Assembly (NCBI GenBank): GCA_963556695.1
Contig: CAUWAG010000019.1
Coordinates: 62,001 to 126,000, forward strand
DNA: 64,000 nt
Direction: 5' to 3'
Origin: Anthostomella pinea
Lineage: Eukaryota; Ascomycota; Sordariomycetes; Xylariales; Xylariaceae
The notes under the pieces are model-generated. The model ran no database searches and was not told where the DNA came from. It saw nothing but the letters and a program-made list of their open reading frames with translations. Made by a program: the position numbers and the translations under genes. Below, piece after piece: positions 32,681 to 44,196 of the stretch (its first letter is position 1; each line of letters begins with the position of its first letter).

Positions 32681-34096
32681 ATGAAGCCTGCGGTCGTCTT
32701 AGTCATTGCCATGTGCTCGGTCGTCCAAGCCCTCGCAGCTCGCTCATGGACCGTCGCCCTTAACTCTCAACTCGATCAGGCTCATGCCGTCAACGATACC
32801 AGATGGAGACTTCCCAGTCTCAGACACAATGTGCCGCTGACGGACTGGTTCAACCGCTCGGACAACCAGGTACAAGTGCCAGTCCTCCGATCCGGCAATA
32901 TCGGAGCGAATGATTAGTCGTATACCTTACTAACATGGCGAATAGTGGTACAGCACCATCTCCATCGGAACACCTCCACAGAACCTGTAGGCGATCCATA
33001 TAATCCACTTGCACTGCGCCTCGAAGACCACACTAACGTAAACGACAGAACGGTCCTCTTTGATACGGGATACGGCGATCTCATTATCCCCCAGAGCAAC
33101 TGTACGACCTGCGGAGAGCACACTCTGTTCAACCCCAACAACTCCTCCAGCTTCTCTGCCATCCCCAATGGCTCAATCATGGTCCTCTTCGGCACAGGCG
33201 CCGACTCGGTACCGCTCTCGGAGGAAGAGACCGCCAGCGGCAACATCGTCTACGACCGCGTTGCCATCGGCCCGCTGAAGTACGACGACCAGGCCTTCAT
33301 CCTGTGCGACAAGTACACCTCGGCCCTCAGCAGCATGCCCATCGACGGCATCATGGGTCTCTCGCCCATGAACGTGACCGACCTCGACGAGCCCTCCTTC
33401 TTCTGGAATCTGTGGAAGAGCGGACAGCTCCAGTCCCCCGTATTCTCGCTGTACATGCCCGCCGACAACGCATCAGGCGCCGAGATCACCCTCGGCGACT
33501 CCGACCCGGACAAGTACGACGGCGCCATCACGTGGGTCGACCTGGACCCCGTCGCATTCCGCAAGTGGAACACCTGGGTTTTCGGGCAATCGGCCGTGTA
33601 CGCGAACGGCAAGCTGCTCTCCAAATGGACGGGGCCCACCACGTCGTCGCCCGACGGCCACTCCGCCATCCTCGACACGGGCACGGCATTCATCCAGACG
33701 CCGGACTTCGCCACGGCCAGCGCCATCTACGCCGCCCTGTCGCCGCAGATCAGGATGATCGACCCGGCCGGCGCGTAGGGCGCGCCGTGCGACGAGATCG
33801 ACCGCGCGGCCACCGACTTCACCTTCACCATGCGGTCCGGCCACGTGTCCATGAACGTGACGCTGCCGGCGGGCTCGTTTAACCTGGGCGAGTACCCCGG
33901 CCAGCTGGGCATCTGCCAGGCGGTGTTCAACAGCCCGGGCAACATGGACGCGGGCTCGTTGTGGATCATTGGGTCGCCGCTGCTGAAGGCTTATTACACG
34001 GTTTGGGATGGGCTTAATCACAAAATTGGATGGGCTACGTTGAAGAGTCCCTCAGGTGGTGATGGTCAGTGTACCTGCAAGCCTGCTACGGCATGA
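32681..34096 (+). pseudogene. Secreted pepsin-like aspartic protease with one premature stop
   Basis: Exons 32681-32869, 32946-32986 and 33049-34096 join in phase to 425 codons. A signal peptide (MKPAVVLVIAMCSVVQALA) and propeptide precede the A1-family fold: WYSTISIGTPPQNL, first catalytic Asp in VLFDTGYGDL (residue 82), second in AILDTGTAF (residue 286), and a C-terminal IIGSPLLKAYYTVWD. Codon 320 (33776-33778) is TAG, after PAGA and before GAPCDEID, where related proteases often have a Trp; TGG to TAG is one G-to-A change. The frame is otherwise intact to 34096. The DTGY in place of the usual DTGS is unusual. If the stop is real, the protein would lose the end of the second lobe. Confidence 0.85.
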
Positions 34097-34559
34097 TAGA
34101 GGGAGCACGCTGGATGGGCTCTGAAAGGGGTATATGAAGGCAAGAGTGTATTTGGTTCGTTGTAGATACTCCAACATGCATTCAGAACGTACGTAGGTAG
34201 AAAAAGGCGTCTTCCACTGTTCTAGCTGAAGCTCGTTGAGTTCAAGTTGGCCCTAAATGTCTAAGTTAATTGCTAAGGGGCAGCTTCGATCCGGTAAATG
34301 TCCCGCAACTCTTCGTTCGACACTCGAACTCTACACTTTAACACCTGAACGTATCATAATAGACTCGCGACACAAACACATCGTTGCTCATGTCCGACCC
34401 ACACCTTGAAATTATCCAGCAGAGCTGAAATAGTCTAGAAAGAACCACCCCCCTATCCACCCCCCTATTGCAGTCCGCGTGCAATAAGATCCCTCAACAA
34501 CATTCTCGCCACCACCCGTGGCTAGTAATGGCCGCAGTCCAGCCACGACCATTGAGCGG
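34097..34559. other. Intergenic region downstream of the aspartic protease
   Basis: It contains the 3' flank of the protease gene and nothing recognised otherwise. Confidence 0.5.
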
Positions 34560-35235
34560 GAACGGCTTACCAGAGCCACGAGGTCAATCTCCGCCGCGAC
34601 CAAGCTGAACACGTCGGCGCAGGCGCTCGTCAAAGTGGTACCGAGCCGCAATGTCTCCAACCGCTCGTCCTGATACAGCGTCGTAGACTGGCATCCCCCC
34701 GTGGGCGCCTGGTCCTCAGATAACCTCCCCTCCGGATTCTAGAGAACTCTCTTTATCGCCGACATCTACAGTCAATTAGTTAGGTAGCTACCTCATGCGA
34801 AACCATAATACCTAAGGAGCGATGCTCTGACATTTGTCCAAGGGAAGACAATAGAATCTTGGTCTACCTACCCATCTGCTCCGCAAAACTGGTAGAATGC
34901 TCTGCAAGAAGAGACCATAAACCAGCCGCGCGAGCGCTTGTCCAAACCCGCAATCAAGATCCCCTCCCCCAAGAAGAGAAACATAAGACCAGCGAGGGCG
35001 GATAATCATACTTACAAGATTGGAAAGAGATACTCAGACTCGATACAGGCCTGGTAGGTAGACACCCAAAGCCCCCCTTCCGACGAATCCCCCGCCTCGA
35101 ACAGCAAGTCACCCTAAAGCTCATTGCATTTCAGGCTAAGAATCATGTAAGCCCAAGCCACAGTCAGAGCAGGGACAGCGCCGGGACTCGGGGCAGCTAC
35201 CATCGTAGCCCACAGCACTAGCCAACCCATCCTTC
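34560..35235 (-). pseudogene. Decayed gene fragments, family unknown
   Basis: On the minus strand three stretches look like conserved coding sequence: LLFEAGDSSEGGLWVSTYQA near 35110-35020, LIAGLDKRSRGWFMVSSCRA near 34960-34890, and LETLRLGTTLTSACADVFSL near 34670-34590. GTAAGT and GTAGGT donors follow the first two, but a TAG at about 35115 and failed phases prevent a complete model. I do not recognise the family. The neighbouring RIP-like element supports decay of this region. Confidence 0.35.
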
Positions 35236-35632
35236 GTCGTAGTGGATGGCCGCGAATGCTGCGTCTTGATAGACTGCAAGGTCAACCTGATTCCGCCTGA
35301 TGGACAAAACTGCAGCTCGACGAATGGGTGGTGCTATGGTAGCTATATCTCGCCCATACCACGCAACATGACCCGCGTAGGACCACTTGTACGAGTGAGC
35401 GTTCGTAGAGCAAGCAACCTGTACCAGCCGAAGTCAGTCCCGTACCCTTCAATATGAAGCCAGATAGGCTACCTAAGGATAAGGTTAATCCCAATCGCGG
35501 CAAAGGAAAGGAGCCACGAAAGCTGGCCAGAGCAAGTGTCACGAAACCACGTGTACTCATAATGAGTAATAGTCCACGCAGTTCTTTGACATCGTGGCCA
35601 AGGAGTCACCTTCCAAACTACCTACCGAGATA

Positions 35633-36457
35633 CAGTGGGTAGACAAAAAAACCGAACACCTTTTAAGTTTACTTCTCGCACTTTACACACGCTTGTTAAA
35701 GACTTTATTTAATTAGAAATAAGGGGGAAAATATCAAAATTAACTTTATTATATAAATAGTAAACTACTAGTTTTATTTTTGATTTATAAACGGGTTTTC
35801 TTTAATTAAGAGCACCGCTTAAAAACTAGGTATATATTTATATAAATTTACCCTTTTATAACAGTTTTATAAAAATAAGTATAGAAAAACTAACTAAGCT
35901 ATGTTTTAAAAAGTATAATATTTAAATTTTTATTAAATGGACATTTAAATACATCGATTATAATAAAAGATGTAAGAATAAGTATGAAATAGCTAGTTTT
36001 ACGTAGTTTTATTAAAATCTCTATAATTATTCAAGTTAAAATACTTTTTAAATTTTGACTTTATTTGTGACGGTCTGACCTCCTGTACGTCTGTCAGCCC
36101 ATCGATGTGGTCAGTGCGCTGCATCAGGTGACCTGGCGCACAGGACATGTTGCCACAGCTGTACTAGATTGGGTAATTGTGGGGCGGGTTGAAGGATCTT
36201 TAATCCCACCAGAATTAGCTGGCGGGTCAGATCCTTCTTCCCCTCCCCACCGAGAGATTCTTACACGTACGTAGTGAAAGCAGGACTGTTACGTCCACTC
36301 CATATTTACGCTTCGTGACATTATTACGACTTTAAAACCTTATAAATTTAACTTTATCCGGTATTTTTTTCTCTCTCGCGTAAAGCTTTGAATGTGGTTA
36401 TAATGAGGAGGTTTCTTTTATAAGAGTGGGGTGTTCGGTATTTGTGCAGACCCACTG
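35633..36457. mobile_element. AT-rich, RIP-like inverted-repeat element
   Basis: An element of about 825 bp is flanked by TA on both sides (35631-35632, 36458-36459). Its ends are related inverted repeats: both start CAGTGGGT and share ACCGAACACC about 20 nt in. CAGT termini and TA flanks fit the Tc1-mariner superfamily. The body at 35640-36065 and 36295-36400 is extremely A/T-rich, as left by repeat-induced point mutation, and has no open frame. A non-AT-rich block of about 220 bp sits inside (36068-36290). It contains an imperfect hairpin at 36191-36237 (GAAGGATCT and CCCACCAG paired with CTGGCGGG and AGATCCTTC). Confidence 0.65.
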
Positions 36458-38135
36458 TACTAAGGTACAGTGCTCGTGCATTCGAGGTTCTATAGCTGCT
36501 CACGCATCGTATCCTTCAGCCTTCGATGCTACCTTACCCTATCTAGCATCTATCTATACCCCTAGCCCACGTATTTCCCTCTAACCTGCACCTTCCAGCT
36601 CTCGGCATTCTCCCCTGAGCGCCATACCGCCTCGCAATGCCGTAAATCCGAGACCAGAAAGATGCAGAGGATGCATCGGGTGTGATAACGATGGGAGGGA
36701 AGAAGATGCAGACATCCTCTGGAGACTGAAAACTATCTATCTCCCAAGAGGAGAGAGGAGAGAGAAGAGAAAAAAAAACCATTGCACAGAAGTAATTCGA
36801 ACCACAGACCTCCAGAAAGTGTACTACAAAATTGCAAAAAAGAACAGCCGGAAGAGATGGAGGTGTTAGTTCACTTTCGCCTTCCCACTGCCGGAACCCC
36901 TTTTTTTCAAAGGTTTGTCCTGTCGACTAAATTGACCATCGTCCTACAGGAAACTTTGGTGGGAACGTCAGATGCTGATTTTGGCTCACATTTAGATATA
37001 TATATCCCCATCCATCTCCTTGGGTTTCCTGTGGGAACGCTGCTGCATGCGCCGTACTCTCGTTGTCCGTGGCATCCTCCTTCGCCGACCTTTCCATCTC
37101 GCCTTTCCATCTCGACCTTCTTCCAAGTGTGCTCCCCTTCTCGTCGAAGGCGCTGGGGACTGGTATTCAGCCCAGCCCAGCTCAGTCGTCTGATCCCTCA
37201 TCGGGCCTCCATTCGCCGGAGCCTCCTTCTTCGCAGCCTCTTCTCTCTGGGGATTCCCTTGTCCGTCCTCGGGAGTCTTTTTTCCTCGCAGCAGGCCTGA
37301 CATCATTAAGCCTCCATCTAGGCCACACCCGACTGGCCTGGATGACGGCTCTCACATCCGGGCTTATCAGCACGATCGTACGAGGACAGCCTATTTCATG
37401 CGGTTAGAACCATAGCGCCGAGACGTCCGGTCCATCCGGTCTCTCCGGTCCCTCCGGCAGGATCGGACCAAAGTCAACCCGGCGTTCATCTGTCGTCTCC
37501 TGCTCCACCTTCAGGGAACGTCGACGACCTGCAGATGGTCCCTGGCCGCTGCTGGGTGTCTACGGCATCCTGTGTAATGACCAATCGCCTATGGGTTTTG
37601 AAGAGGAAGTTCGGCCGCGGGCACTTCTGACAGTCTCGCCTTCCCTGCAACTCCACGACAATTTCCTTTAGACAACATGCCAAAACCGACAAATGCGAGT
37701 AGTATAACATAACTTTATACGCCTAGTCTTGGCTCGTGTGTGTCTAGTGCTACATTTATGTAACATTCATTCGCTTCCGGGACCCCCTATACTCCTGCTC
37801 TTTGTCAGAGAATGTGGCAATAGGAAACCGCCGGAGATATATAAACCGACGTGACCACGCGAGCCCGAGAGTACTATATCTTCCATACACAATACATACG
37901 CTCTCCCGTGGGCGTCTTCCGCTGCTCCAAATTGCTAAAAACAGAACCCCACTACGCCGCCCTATGCCCCAAAAGATCCAAGCATTGCCATGATGAAATA
38001 CCCTGTTGCCGGTTCATCGCCCTCTTCATGTCCCGTGTGCTGTTTATTTCAGCGATCTGGCGAGACATCAAGCCTGCCATGTTCAGGTGCGTGTTTATTG
38101 TATGTCAGATCCGATCCCTGTTCTCGGTGGGTTGA
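36458..38135. other. Intergenic region
   Basis: No gene is supported by motifs or splice sites. The short frames at 36782-37407 overlap on both strands without family features. Confidence 0.45.
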
Positions 38136-38925
38136 TCATAAGATGACACAACATCCACTTCGGCCACCATGCGAAGAGGTCTTGACCTGCTTGGCTGCTT
38201 CTTCTTCGTCGATGAGGTCTTGGGGTTTGACTGTCATGTGGACAATATTATTGGCCGTCTGGCTGAAGTTGTAATCTGGGCATTGAAGTATTGTTAGACA
38301 CTGAGCTCGACGTAATACCAGGGCAGTTTCAGTGTGCAACACGGCTCAACTCACGACTTAGCTGGTCCCTGTCACTCAACATCTTGCCAAAGTGAATCAA
38401 CCGTATGCTGGTGGGCTCCCTCGGCGGGTCATCCCACTCCCTCCGCCAGTCTCTCAGTATCAGCTCCTTCAGGGTGTAGACTGTGATGCTGGACGGATCA
38501 ACCTTGCCGTCCTCTGTGAGGTCTGTGACGGTGACGTTTCGCTTGGTGAGGTACTTCTCGTCGATCCGGAAGGGATGGCGAGCACCCGTCGGTAGTAGCA
38601 GCATGATGCCAAGTGCCGGCTTCGCGTCGCCTCCTGGGCTCTCCACGGGGTCGATCGTGAGGTCTTGGTCTTCGCCTGTGGCTCGAGCTTTGCCCTGTGC
38701 TTTCGAGGATGTCTCAGCGACTGGTATATCCTTTTCGGGGACGGGGATCGGTCTGTCTTCGGCATCGTGATCCTGTGTTATTTTGGTGTCGGGATTGGCG
38801 GGCGTCGGGTCGACCTGGGAGAGATCTTCCATCTCGACGGCGCCGGCGGGCTGATGCATCGACAACCGCTTCCTGTCGGCAGCGTGCTGATCTCCGCCTG
38901 CCGAGGAGGAAGCCGCCTCTGCCAT
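38136..38925 (-). CDS. Membrane-anchored ubiquitin-fold (UBL3/MUB-like) protein
   Basis: Exons 38925-38355 and 38275-38136 join in phase across a 79-nt intron (GTGAGT to CAG) to give 236 residues. A polar N-terminus of about 105 residues is followed by a ubiquitin-like domain (LPTGARHPFRIDEKYLTKRN, TVYTLKELILRDW, RLIHFGKMLSDRDQL, VVHMTVKP-like NNIVHMTVKPQDL). The last residues are GCCVIL: a CaaX box, where Leu at the end favours geranylgeranylation and the extra Cys could be palmitoylated. This matches the MUB/UBL3 family, ubiquitin folds held at the plasma membrane that recruit E2 enzymes in plants. The role in fungi is not established. Confidence 0.88.
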
Positions 38926-40610
38926 GGTTGGAGCTCAAGGGCAGGGATAACGGAGAGGGCGTTATCGCGACAAAATGAGAACTGGAACGAGTGGGGAGAC
39001 CGTTTAGTTCGATGTCGTCGCGGCACGCGGCAGGATCGGAGAATAAGAAGGAAAAGGATGCGTCGAGATGGTTGTTGTGCCTCAGTTGGGGGACACGAGG
39101 TTGAGATCATTGGCTGTACGATTGAGACATTCGGGTGTCGGGACGGGTTGCCAAGTACAGCAGACTAGCAGCCAAGCGAAGGTGAAGGTTCAAGGCGACG
39201 CGGCAACGGGGACAATTGCATGAAAACAGACTAGGTACTCTTCCCTCCTATGGTGATTGACTGGGTGTCTGGGTGTGTACCTGCGTTGAGGCAAAGTTGA
39301 AAGTGCTGCTACGCCAAAGAATGTTGGAGTGGCCTGGGAGTTGTAGTAGTGTGATGATGGTTTCCGATGTGATGATGAACGAACGAACAAGTGGGCGATA
39401 CCTTATCCACTCGCCTGTCCTGTACTCTTGCTACGCTAAACCCCCCAAAAGTCTCCGTACACCCCGTCTCTAACCCAGCTAGCAAGTAGGGGTTATCCTC
39501 AAGTGTGGCTGAAACACTTCGCAACAAGTAATAATTTATGGGGTTTCCGAAACATAATTACTTGTGCCGCTTCGCTCTTACTATACTCTTTCTTCATAGA
39601 AAGCAAGGTGCGCAGACCGAGATTATGTTATGAGGTCAAACAGCCGAGGTGATAGGTACGGCTGCTAGGACTACGACTTGGGGTGTATGTATACATGCGC
39701 CAAGTTCAGCTAGGTCTAAGGGATGCCGACTGGCCGTACTCACTGGGACTAAGAACGCCTGCCCACCCGACTCGATCAAGAATCAAGATTCAGGACCAGC
39801 CCAGTGAGGCGGTTGCCGATTGGCTGGCCCGCTGCTGCACCACAGGGGGCTGAACTTGGAGTTGGTTTTCCATCAGGAAACCTTGCGGCCATGTCAGGCT
39901 TGAAGGTGCATCATGTGATTATATGCAGGTATACCTAAATAGATGCGTCGAGTCGAGGTTGGGAATCATGCGGGTTAAAGTGGCCTGCCGCTGATTATAC
40001 GGGGGTATCCGGATAGGATTCACATGTGGTCCTCCTCACCCCAACCTACAACGCACCACTACCCTAACCTTTAATACAAACACAAATAGATAGACATTCA
40101 GGCCCTCGGTGTCTGACGGGTCCTGCTCAGCGACCTGCCACCGAGACACACAGGCATGCGGACTCCTGCTCAGTAAGGTACGGGTGCGACCTTTGATTCC
40201 CGTTGACAGAGAAGAGATATTGCACGTGAAGAGATTGCGGGATTGACGATACCATCCTTGACAGACACACTGAATAGACATACGTACAGCATGTGTCGTG
40301 TGAAATGGATTGTTGCGCCCCGGAAATCTATTCCACGTCGTAGACCTCTTATCATACAGCGTACAAGGCAGCCCATGGACCTCGCCTGTGAAAGGGGGAA
40401 ACGCAACGCGCATGTGTGGTTACTGAATCGCCATTGCCGTGAGAAGATACAAGGACCCATGTGGCTCGCCGTCCATCAACAAATCGACCGACCAACTGGT
40501 GTATGGGCGGATGGGAAGTCAACAGACGGTCGAATCAGCCACCCTCGTCCATCTGCATCGCCATCCTAACAGGGCCCTCCGCACCCCGTTCCCTTCCTTC
40601 CCGCACCCTC
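38926..40610. other. Intergenic region between UBL3-like gene and UMP1
   Basis: About 1.7 kb without a supported gene. It includes the promoter of the UBL3-like gene and the 3' flank of UMP1. Confidence 0.5.
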
Positions 40611-41220
40611 TTAAATCTTCAGTTTCCGCTCCATCTCCTCATGGACACCCACCGCACCGCGCTGCTCCTCGCCCGTAAACACGTCATCCCAATCGACAAA
40701 CGCCTCGCGTCCGCGCAGCACATCCTCGTGTACGCTGCTACCGTGCGCCCCACCGACACCCTGTCCGCCGAGGGCCATCGGCCGCCACGCGCCCTCGCGC
40801 GTGATCTTGAGCTCCATGCCGCGCCGGATCGGCTCCGCCATGCCAAACGTCTTGCGCAGGCTCTCCATGCGTACGTTTTCCTGCGTCGCCTCCCAGGCCT
40901 TGAGGCGCGCCTCGAGCGGGTGGCGCGAGGCGGGCGTGTCGGCGGTCGCGGTCGATAGGGCGTACGAGGTCGAGAGCGAGGGGCCTACGCCGTGGCGGAG
41001 CGTGTCGTGCAGGCCGGGTGCTGAGGGTGCCGAGGCCGTGTGCAGGGAGGCGGTGCTGGTGTGCTCGGCGGAGGGGACGATGCGCATCGACTGGACGTAC
41101 GAGGTTAATTTGGTAGTTGAAAGGTTTATGGGGGACTGGGGAGACGAGGGAGGCGAGGGTGAGTCTGGGGTAAGGCATGGTGATGATGATGCAGCGGGTC
41201 GATGGGCTGGAGCGTACCAT
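40611..41220 (-). CDS. UMP1: Proteasome maturation factor UMP1
   Basis: The first exon is only the ATG (41220-41218), joined across a 127-nt intron (GTACGC to CAG) to 41090-40611, giving 160 residues starting MSMRIVPSAEHTS. Ump1 is the short-lived chaperone that sits inside half-proteasomes and is degraded when the 20S core matures. Supporting sequence is GLHDTLRHGVGPSLSTSYAL, HPLEARLKAWEATQENVRME, LRKTFGMAEPIRRGMELKI and the C-terminal HEDVLRGREAFVDWDDVFTG. If translation started in exon 2 the protein would begin at MRIVPS, two residues later, so the difference is small. Confidence 0.93.
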
Positions 41221-41681
41221 TTTGGCGGTTGAGTGTGACGGAGACAGCTTATGTACTGGTGTTGTTTTGTTGTAGTGGGTAGAATGGACTCGGAAATGCA
41301 GGCTCGATATCGATGTGGCTGTAGACGATAGACGTCGAGCGACAGTCGGTTGTCTGTGGTTGATGGTGGATGGTGGATGAAGCTTGGTTGGGAAGCTCTC
41401 TCGCAGGCTGCCAGGAGCTTTCGTGTTTGCGAGCCTTGCCAAGCCGCCAAGGCCCCGGGGCTGTAGGATTATGGAGCCTCAGTGTGATTACATAAGGGAG
41501 CCGGATGAGATTTGAAACTCCGCTAAACCCGAAGCTCGGATACAGTCATATCTTATAGGTCGTCAGACTCATCACTGCGAGTTCGGGTGTAACTTACCAC
41601 GACGGAGGAAGTCAGGAAGTCAGGAAGTCAAGGTCAACGAACCGGAACGTCTACAGGCACTGAGATGGTCCGATTAGAACC
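41221..41681. other. Divergent promoter region of UMP1 and the ABC ATPase
   Basis: It includes three copies of a GGAAGTCA-type sequence near 41606-41630. Nothing else is recognised. Confidence 0.5.
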
Positions 41682-43649
41682 ATGCGACCGCCTTCACTCC
41701 GGCCCCCGGTGATCAACATCGCCAACGGCACCTTCTACCGCAACCACCCCAACACCAGCTCCCTCCACCCCAACCCGGCGCTCTTCGCAAATCTCAACTT
41801 CACCCTCCCCTTAGCCACCGACCCGCCAACTCATTGGTATGTCGTCGGGCCATCCCTCAGCGGGAAGACCTCTTTCTTACAGCTCCTCCGCGGCGAACAC
41901 CTGTGCTTCCCGCCAGCCGCGCGGAGCTACCCCTACCTGTCCACAGACGCAGTACCGCACCGTCTAAGAGTGCCGAACAAGGCAATCCGCTACGTGGGTT
42001 TCAACAACGACGGCTTCGGACCGGGCGTCACCACGTCAGCCTACCTGTCCGCGCGCTATGAGTCCAAGCGTGAGACAACCGACTTCTCGCTGCGCGACTT
42101 CCTGCTCGGCAACACTGAGCTGAACGCCCTGCAGCGCACACGGGATGACGAGCCCGACTTTGCCCTGCTGGACCGCGTGGTGCGGGATCTGAAACTCGCG
42201 CAGCTGCTGGATCTCCCCGTGGCGTTCTTGAGCAATGGACAGGGTCGTAGGGCTCGGATCGCTAGGGCCCTGCTGACGGCGCCTGAGGTCCTGCTGCTGG
42301 ATGAGCCGTTCATGGGGCTTGATCCGCCGACGGTGGCGGGGTTGAGCCCGCTGCTGCATGCGCTGGCGGAGAAGGCGAGTCCGAGGCTGGTCTTGAGCGC
42401 GAGGCCGCAGGACCCTATTCCGGAGTGGATCACGCATTTGGTCTACTTGCGGGGTGATTGTCAGGTGGGAGCTATGGGCAAGAAGGAGGTTGTGCTCGAG
42501 GGGCTGAGGAAGTATGTGCGGGGTGTGCACAAGGGTACTTTGAAAGAGGACGGCAGGATGGCCGTCCAAAATATCGTTCAGATGGGAAAGACGTTGACTG
42601 CCAAGGGGATCGAGGGGAACGCTTTGCTGAATGAAGAACAACAAGCAGATGGTGTGGCTCAGACACCAGAAGATCGATCGCCCAGAAATATTGGAGAACC
42701 TCTGGTGGAGATGGAGGGGTGTCAGGTACAATACCGAGGCAAGATTGCACTCGGAAACTGGAAGCAGCAGGTCAAAGGAAAGGAGCAAGAAGGCCTCGTC
42801 TGGACAGTCCGAAAGGGGGAGAGATGGGGTGTCTTTGGACCCAACGGATCTGGCAAGACTACGATTGTGTCGCTTATTTGCTCGGACCATCCGCAGACAT
42901 ATTCGATGCCGATCAAGCTATTCGGAAGGAGCAGACTACCCGAACCTGGCTCTAAGACGTTACCGCTGACCTTCTGGGACATACAGTCGCGGATTGGTCA
43001 TTCCAGTCCTGAGATTCACCAGCACATGCCTCGGAGTCTTACTGTGCGGCAGGTCATCGAAAATGCATGGGCCGACACGTTCCGAAGTAAGGCGAAATTG
43101 GACAGTGATGCGAAGGAGAAAGTTGAGGCGTGTCTGCGGTGGTTTGAGGCAGAGCTGAACCCAGCATACGTCGCCCCCTCAAAATCCATGCCCCAGTCAA
43201 AGGACGATAGTCTACACTGGGCGGATTACTACATGTTCGGTGAACTATCCTTCTCGGCCCAGCGAGTAGCGCTCTTCCTGCGCGCTATCATCAAGAACCC
43301 GGACATCGTCGTCCTCGACGAAGCGTGCAGTGGCATGGACGACGGCGTCCGAAACCGCTGCCTGCTATTCCTGGAGAAGGGCGAGACGAGAGAATACGCC
43401 AAACAAGACGACGGCTCGGAGATCGTCGTCGAGAGTGAGGCCTCGCTTGCAGGCAATGTCAAGGTCGGGGGCCTGACCGAGGAACAGGCGTTGATATGTA
43501 TCAGTCACGTCAGAGAGGAGATACCGGATTGTATCAGGGAGTGGTTCTGCTTGCCCGAGCCGAACTCGGGAGAGCCTGCTAGATTTGGCGTGTCCAACGC
43601 GCCGTTGGGTCGCGACGAGAAGAGCTGGAAGCAGATATGGGGTATGTGA
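41682..43649 (+). CDS. Soluble twin-domain ABC ATPase (yeast YDR061W-like)
   Basis: One exon encodes 655 residues with two ABC nucleotide-binding domains and no membrane helices, as in yeast YDR061W and bacterial ModF-like proteins. Domain 1 has Walker A GPSLSGKT at about 56, signature LSNGQGRRARIA near 183 and Walker B VLLLDEPFMGLD near 203. Domain 2 has Walker A GPNGSGKTT near 386, a weak signature (ELSFSAQRVALFLRAI near 521) and Walker B IVVLDEACSGMD near 542. The role is unknown; the yeast protein is uncharacterised. It is not a transporter by sequence, as no membrane domain is fused or adjacent. Confidence 0.9.
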   Translation: MRPPSLRPPVINIANGTFYRNHPNTSSLHPNPALFANLNFTLPLATDPPTHWYVVGPSLSGKTSFLQLLRGEHLCFPPAARSYPYLSTDAVPHRLRVPNKAIRYVGFNNDGFGPGVTTSAYLSARYESKRETTDFSLRDFLLGNTELNALQRTRDDEPDFALLDRVVRDLKLAQLLDLPVAFLSNGQGRRARIARALLTAPEVLLLDEPFMGLDPPTVAGLSPLLHALAEKASPRLVLSARPQDPIPEWITHLVYLRGDCQVGAMGKKEVVLEGLRKYVRGVHKGTLKEDGRMAVQNIVQMGKTLTAKGIEGNALLNEEQQADGVAQTPEDRSPRNIGEPLVEMEGCQVQYRGKIALGNWKQQVKGKEQEGLVWTVRKGERWGVFGPNGSGKTTIVSLICSDHPQTYSMPIKLFGRSRLPEPGSKTLPLTFWDIQSRIGHSSPEIHQHMPRSLTVRQVIENAWADTFRSKAKLDSDAKEKVEACLRWFEAELNPAYVAPSKSMPQSKDDSLHWADYYMFGELSFSAQRVALFLRAIIKNPDIVVLDEACSGMDDGVRNRCLLFLEKGETREYAKQDDGSEIVVESEASLAGNVKVGGLTEEQALICISHVREEIPDCIREWFCLPEPNSGEPARFGVSNAPLGRDEKSWKQIWGM

Positions 43650-44196
43650 TGGGCCGTCGTTGGATAATCCAACGAGGGAACAGTCGGAATGAGGCTAGAA
43701 TCACACGCGACGTGCTCATAGAAAAAGCGGCTCAGCCATCACTGGCAGCTACCGGTAAGGGTACACCTGCAAAGACCCATTGCTTTCCCAACAACCTGAT
43801 GTATGGGGGCAGGGCTGTGAGATGAAGTCAGCTAACGATCTGGATGAATTGTCCGCCACCCATAGAGGCCTGGACTCATTCCAGAACCCCAAAGTAATAT
43901 CCTCTTTTATATGTTCGTGAATCTCATATGGGCCTGGACGTAGTGATAAATTGGGGTGGTGATGCTGTCAAGGGAGGACACTCTCGGTAGGGTGTCTTGA
44001 TTATTGTGGTAACATCGGTAATAAGCAAGCACTATAAGAAGCTATGCAGGCGTAAACCCTGCCGCTAGTTGAACGCGTAAATTATAACCTGGCGAGTCGC
44101 GACCTCGACGTGGAACGACTCTCTTTCTTTAGACTCGTTGTCGAGAGTAGGATCAGATCAATCGCTATTTTGGCTCGACTTGTAATATTACTCGAC
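43650..44196. other. Intergenic region between the ABC ATPase and PIF1 genes
   Basis: No gene or repeat is recognised. It should hold the promoter of the PIF1-like gene. Confidence 0.5.

Noticed and set aside
33304..34021. Arg/His-rich frames over the aspartic protease
   Set aside because: Out-of-frame translations of the protease exon.
36770..36850. GGTTCGAATTAC with a T-run on the minus strand, as in a tRNA gene
   Set aside because: The T-stem and acceptor stem do not pair.
40738..41450. Alternative longer frames over UMP1
   Set aside because: Only the frame with RIVPSAEHTS matches UMP1; upstream parts are intron or leader.
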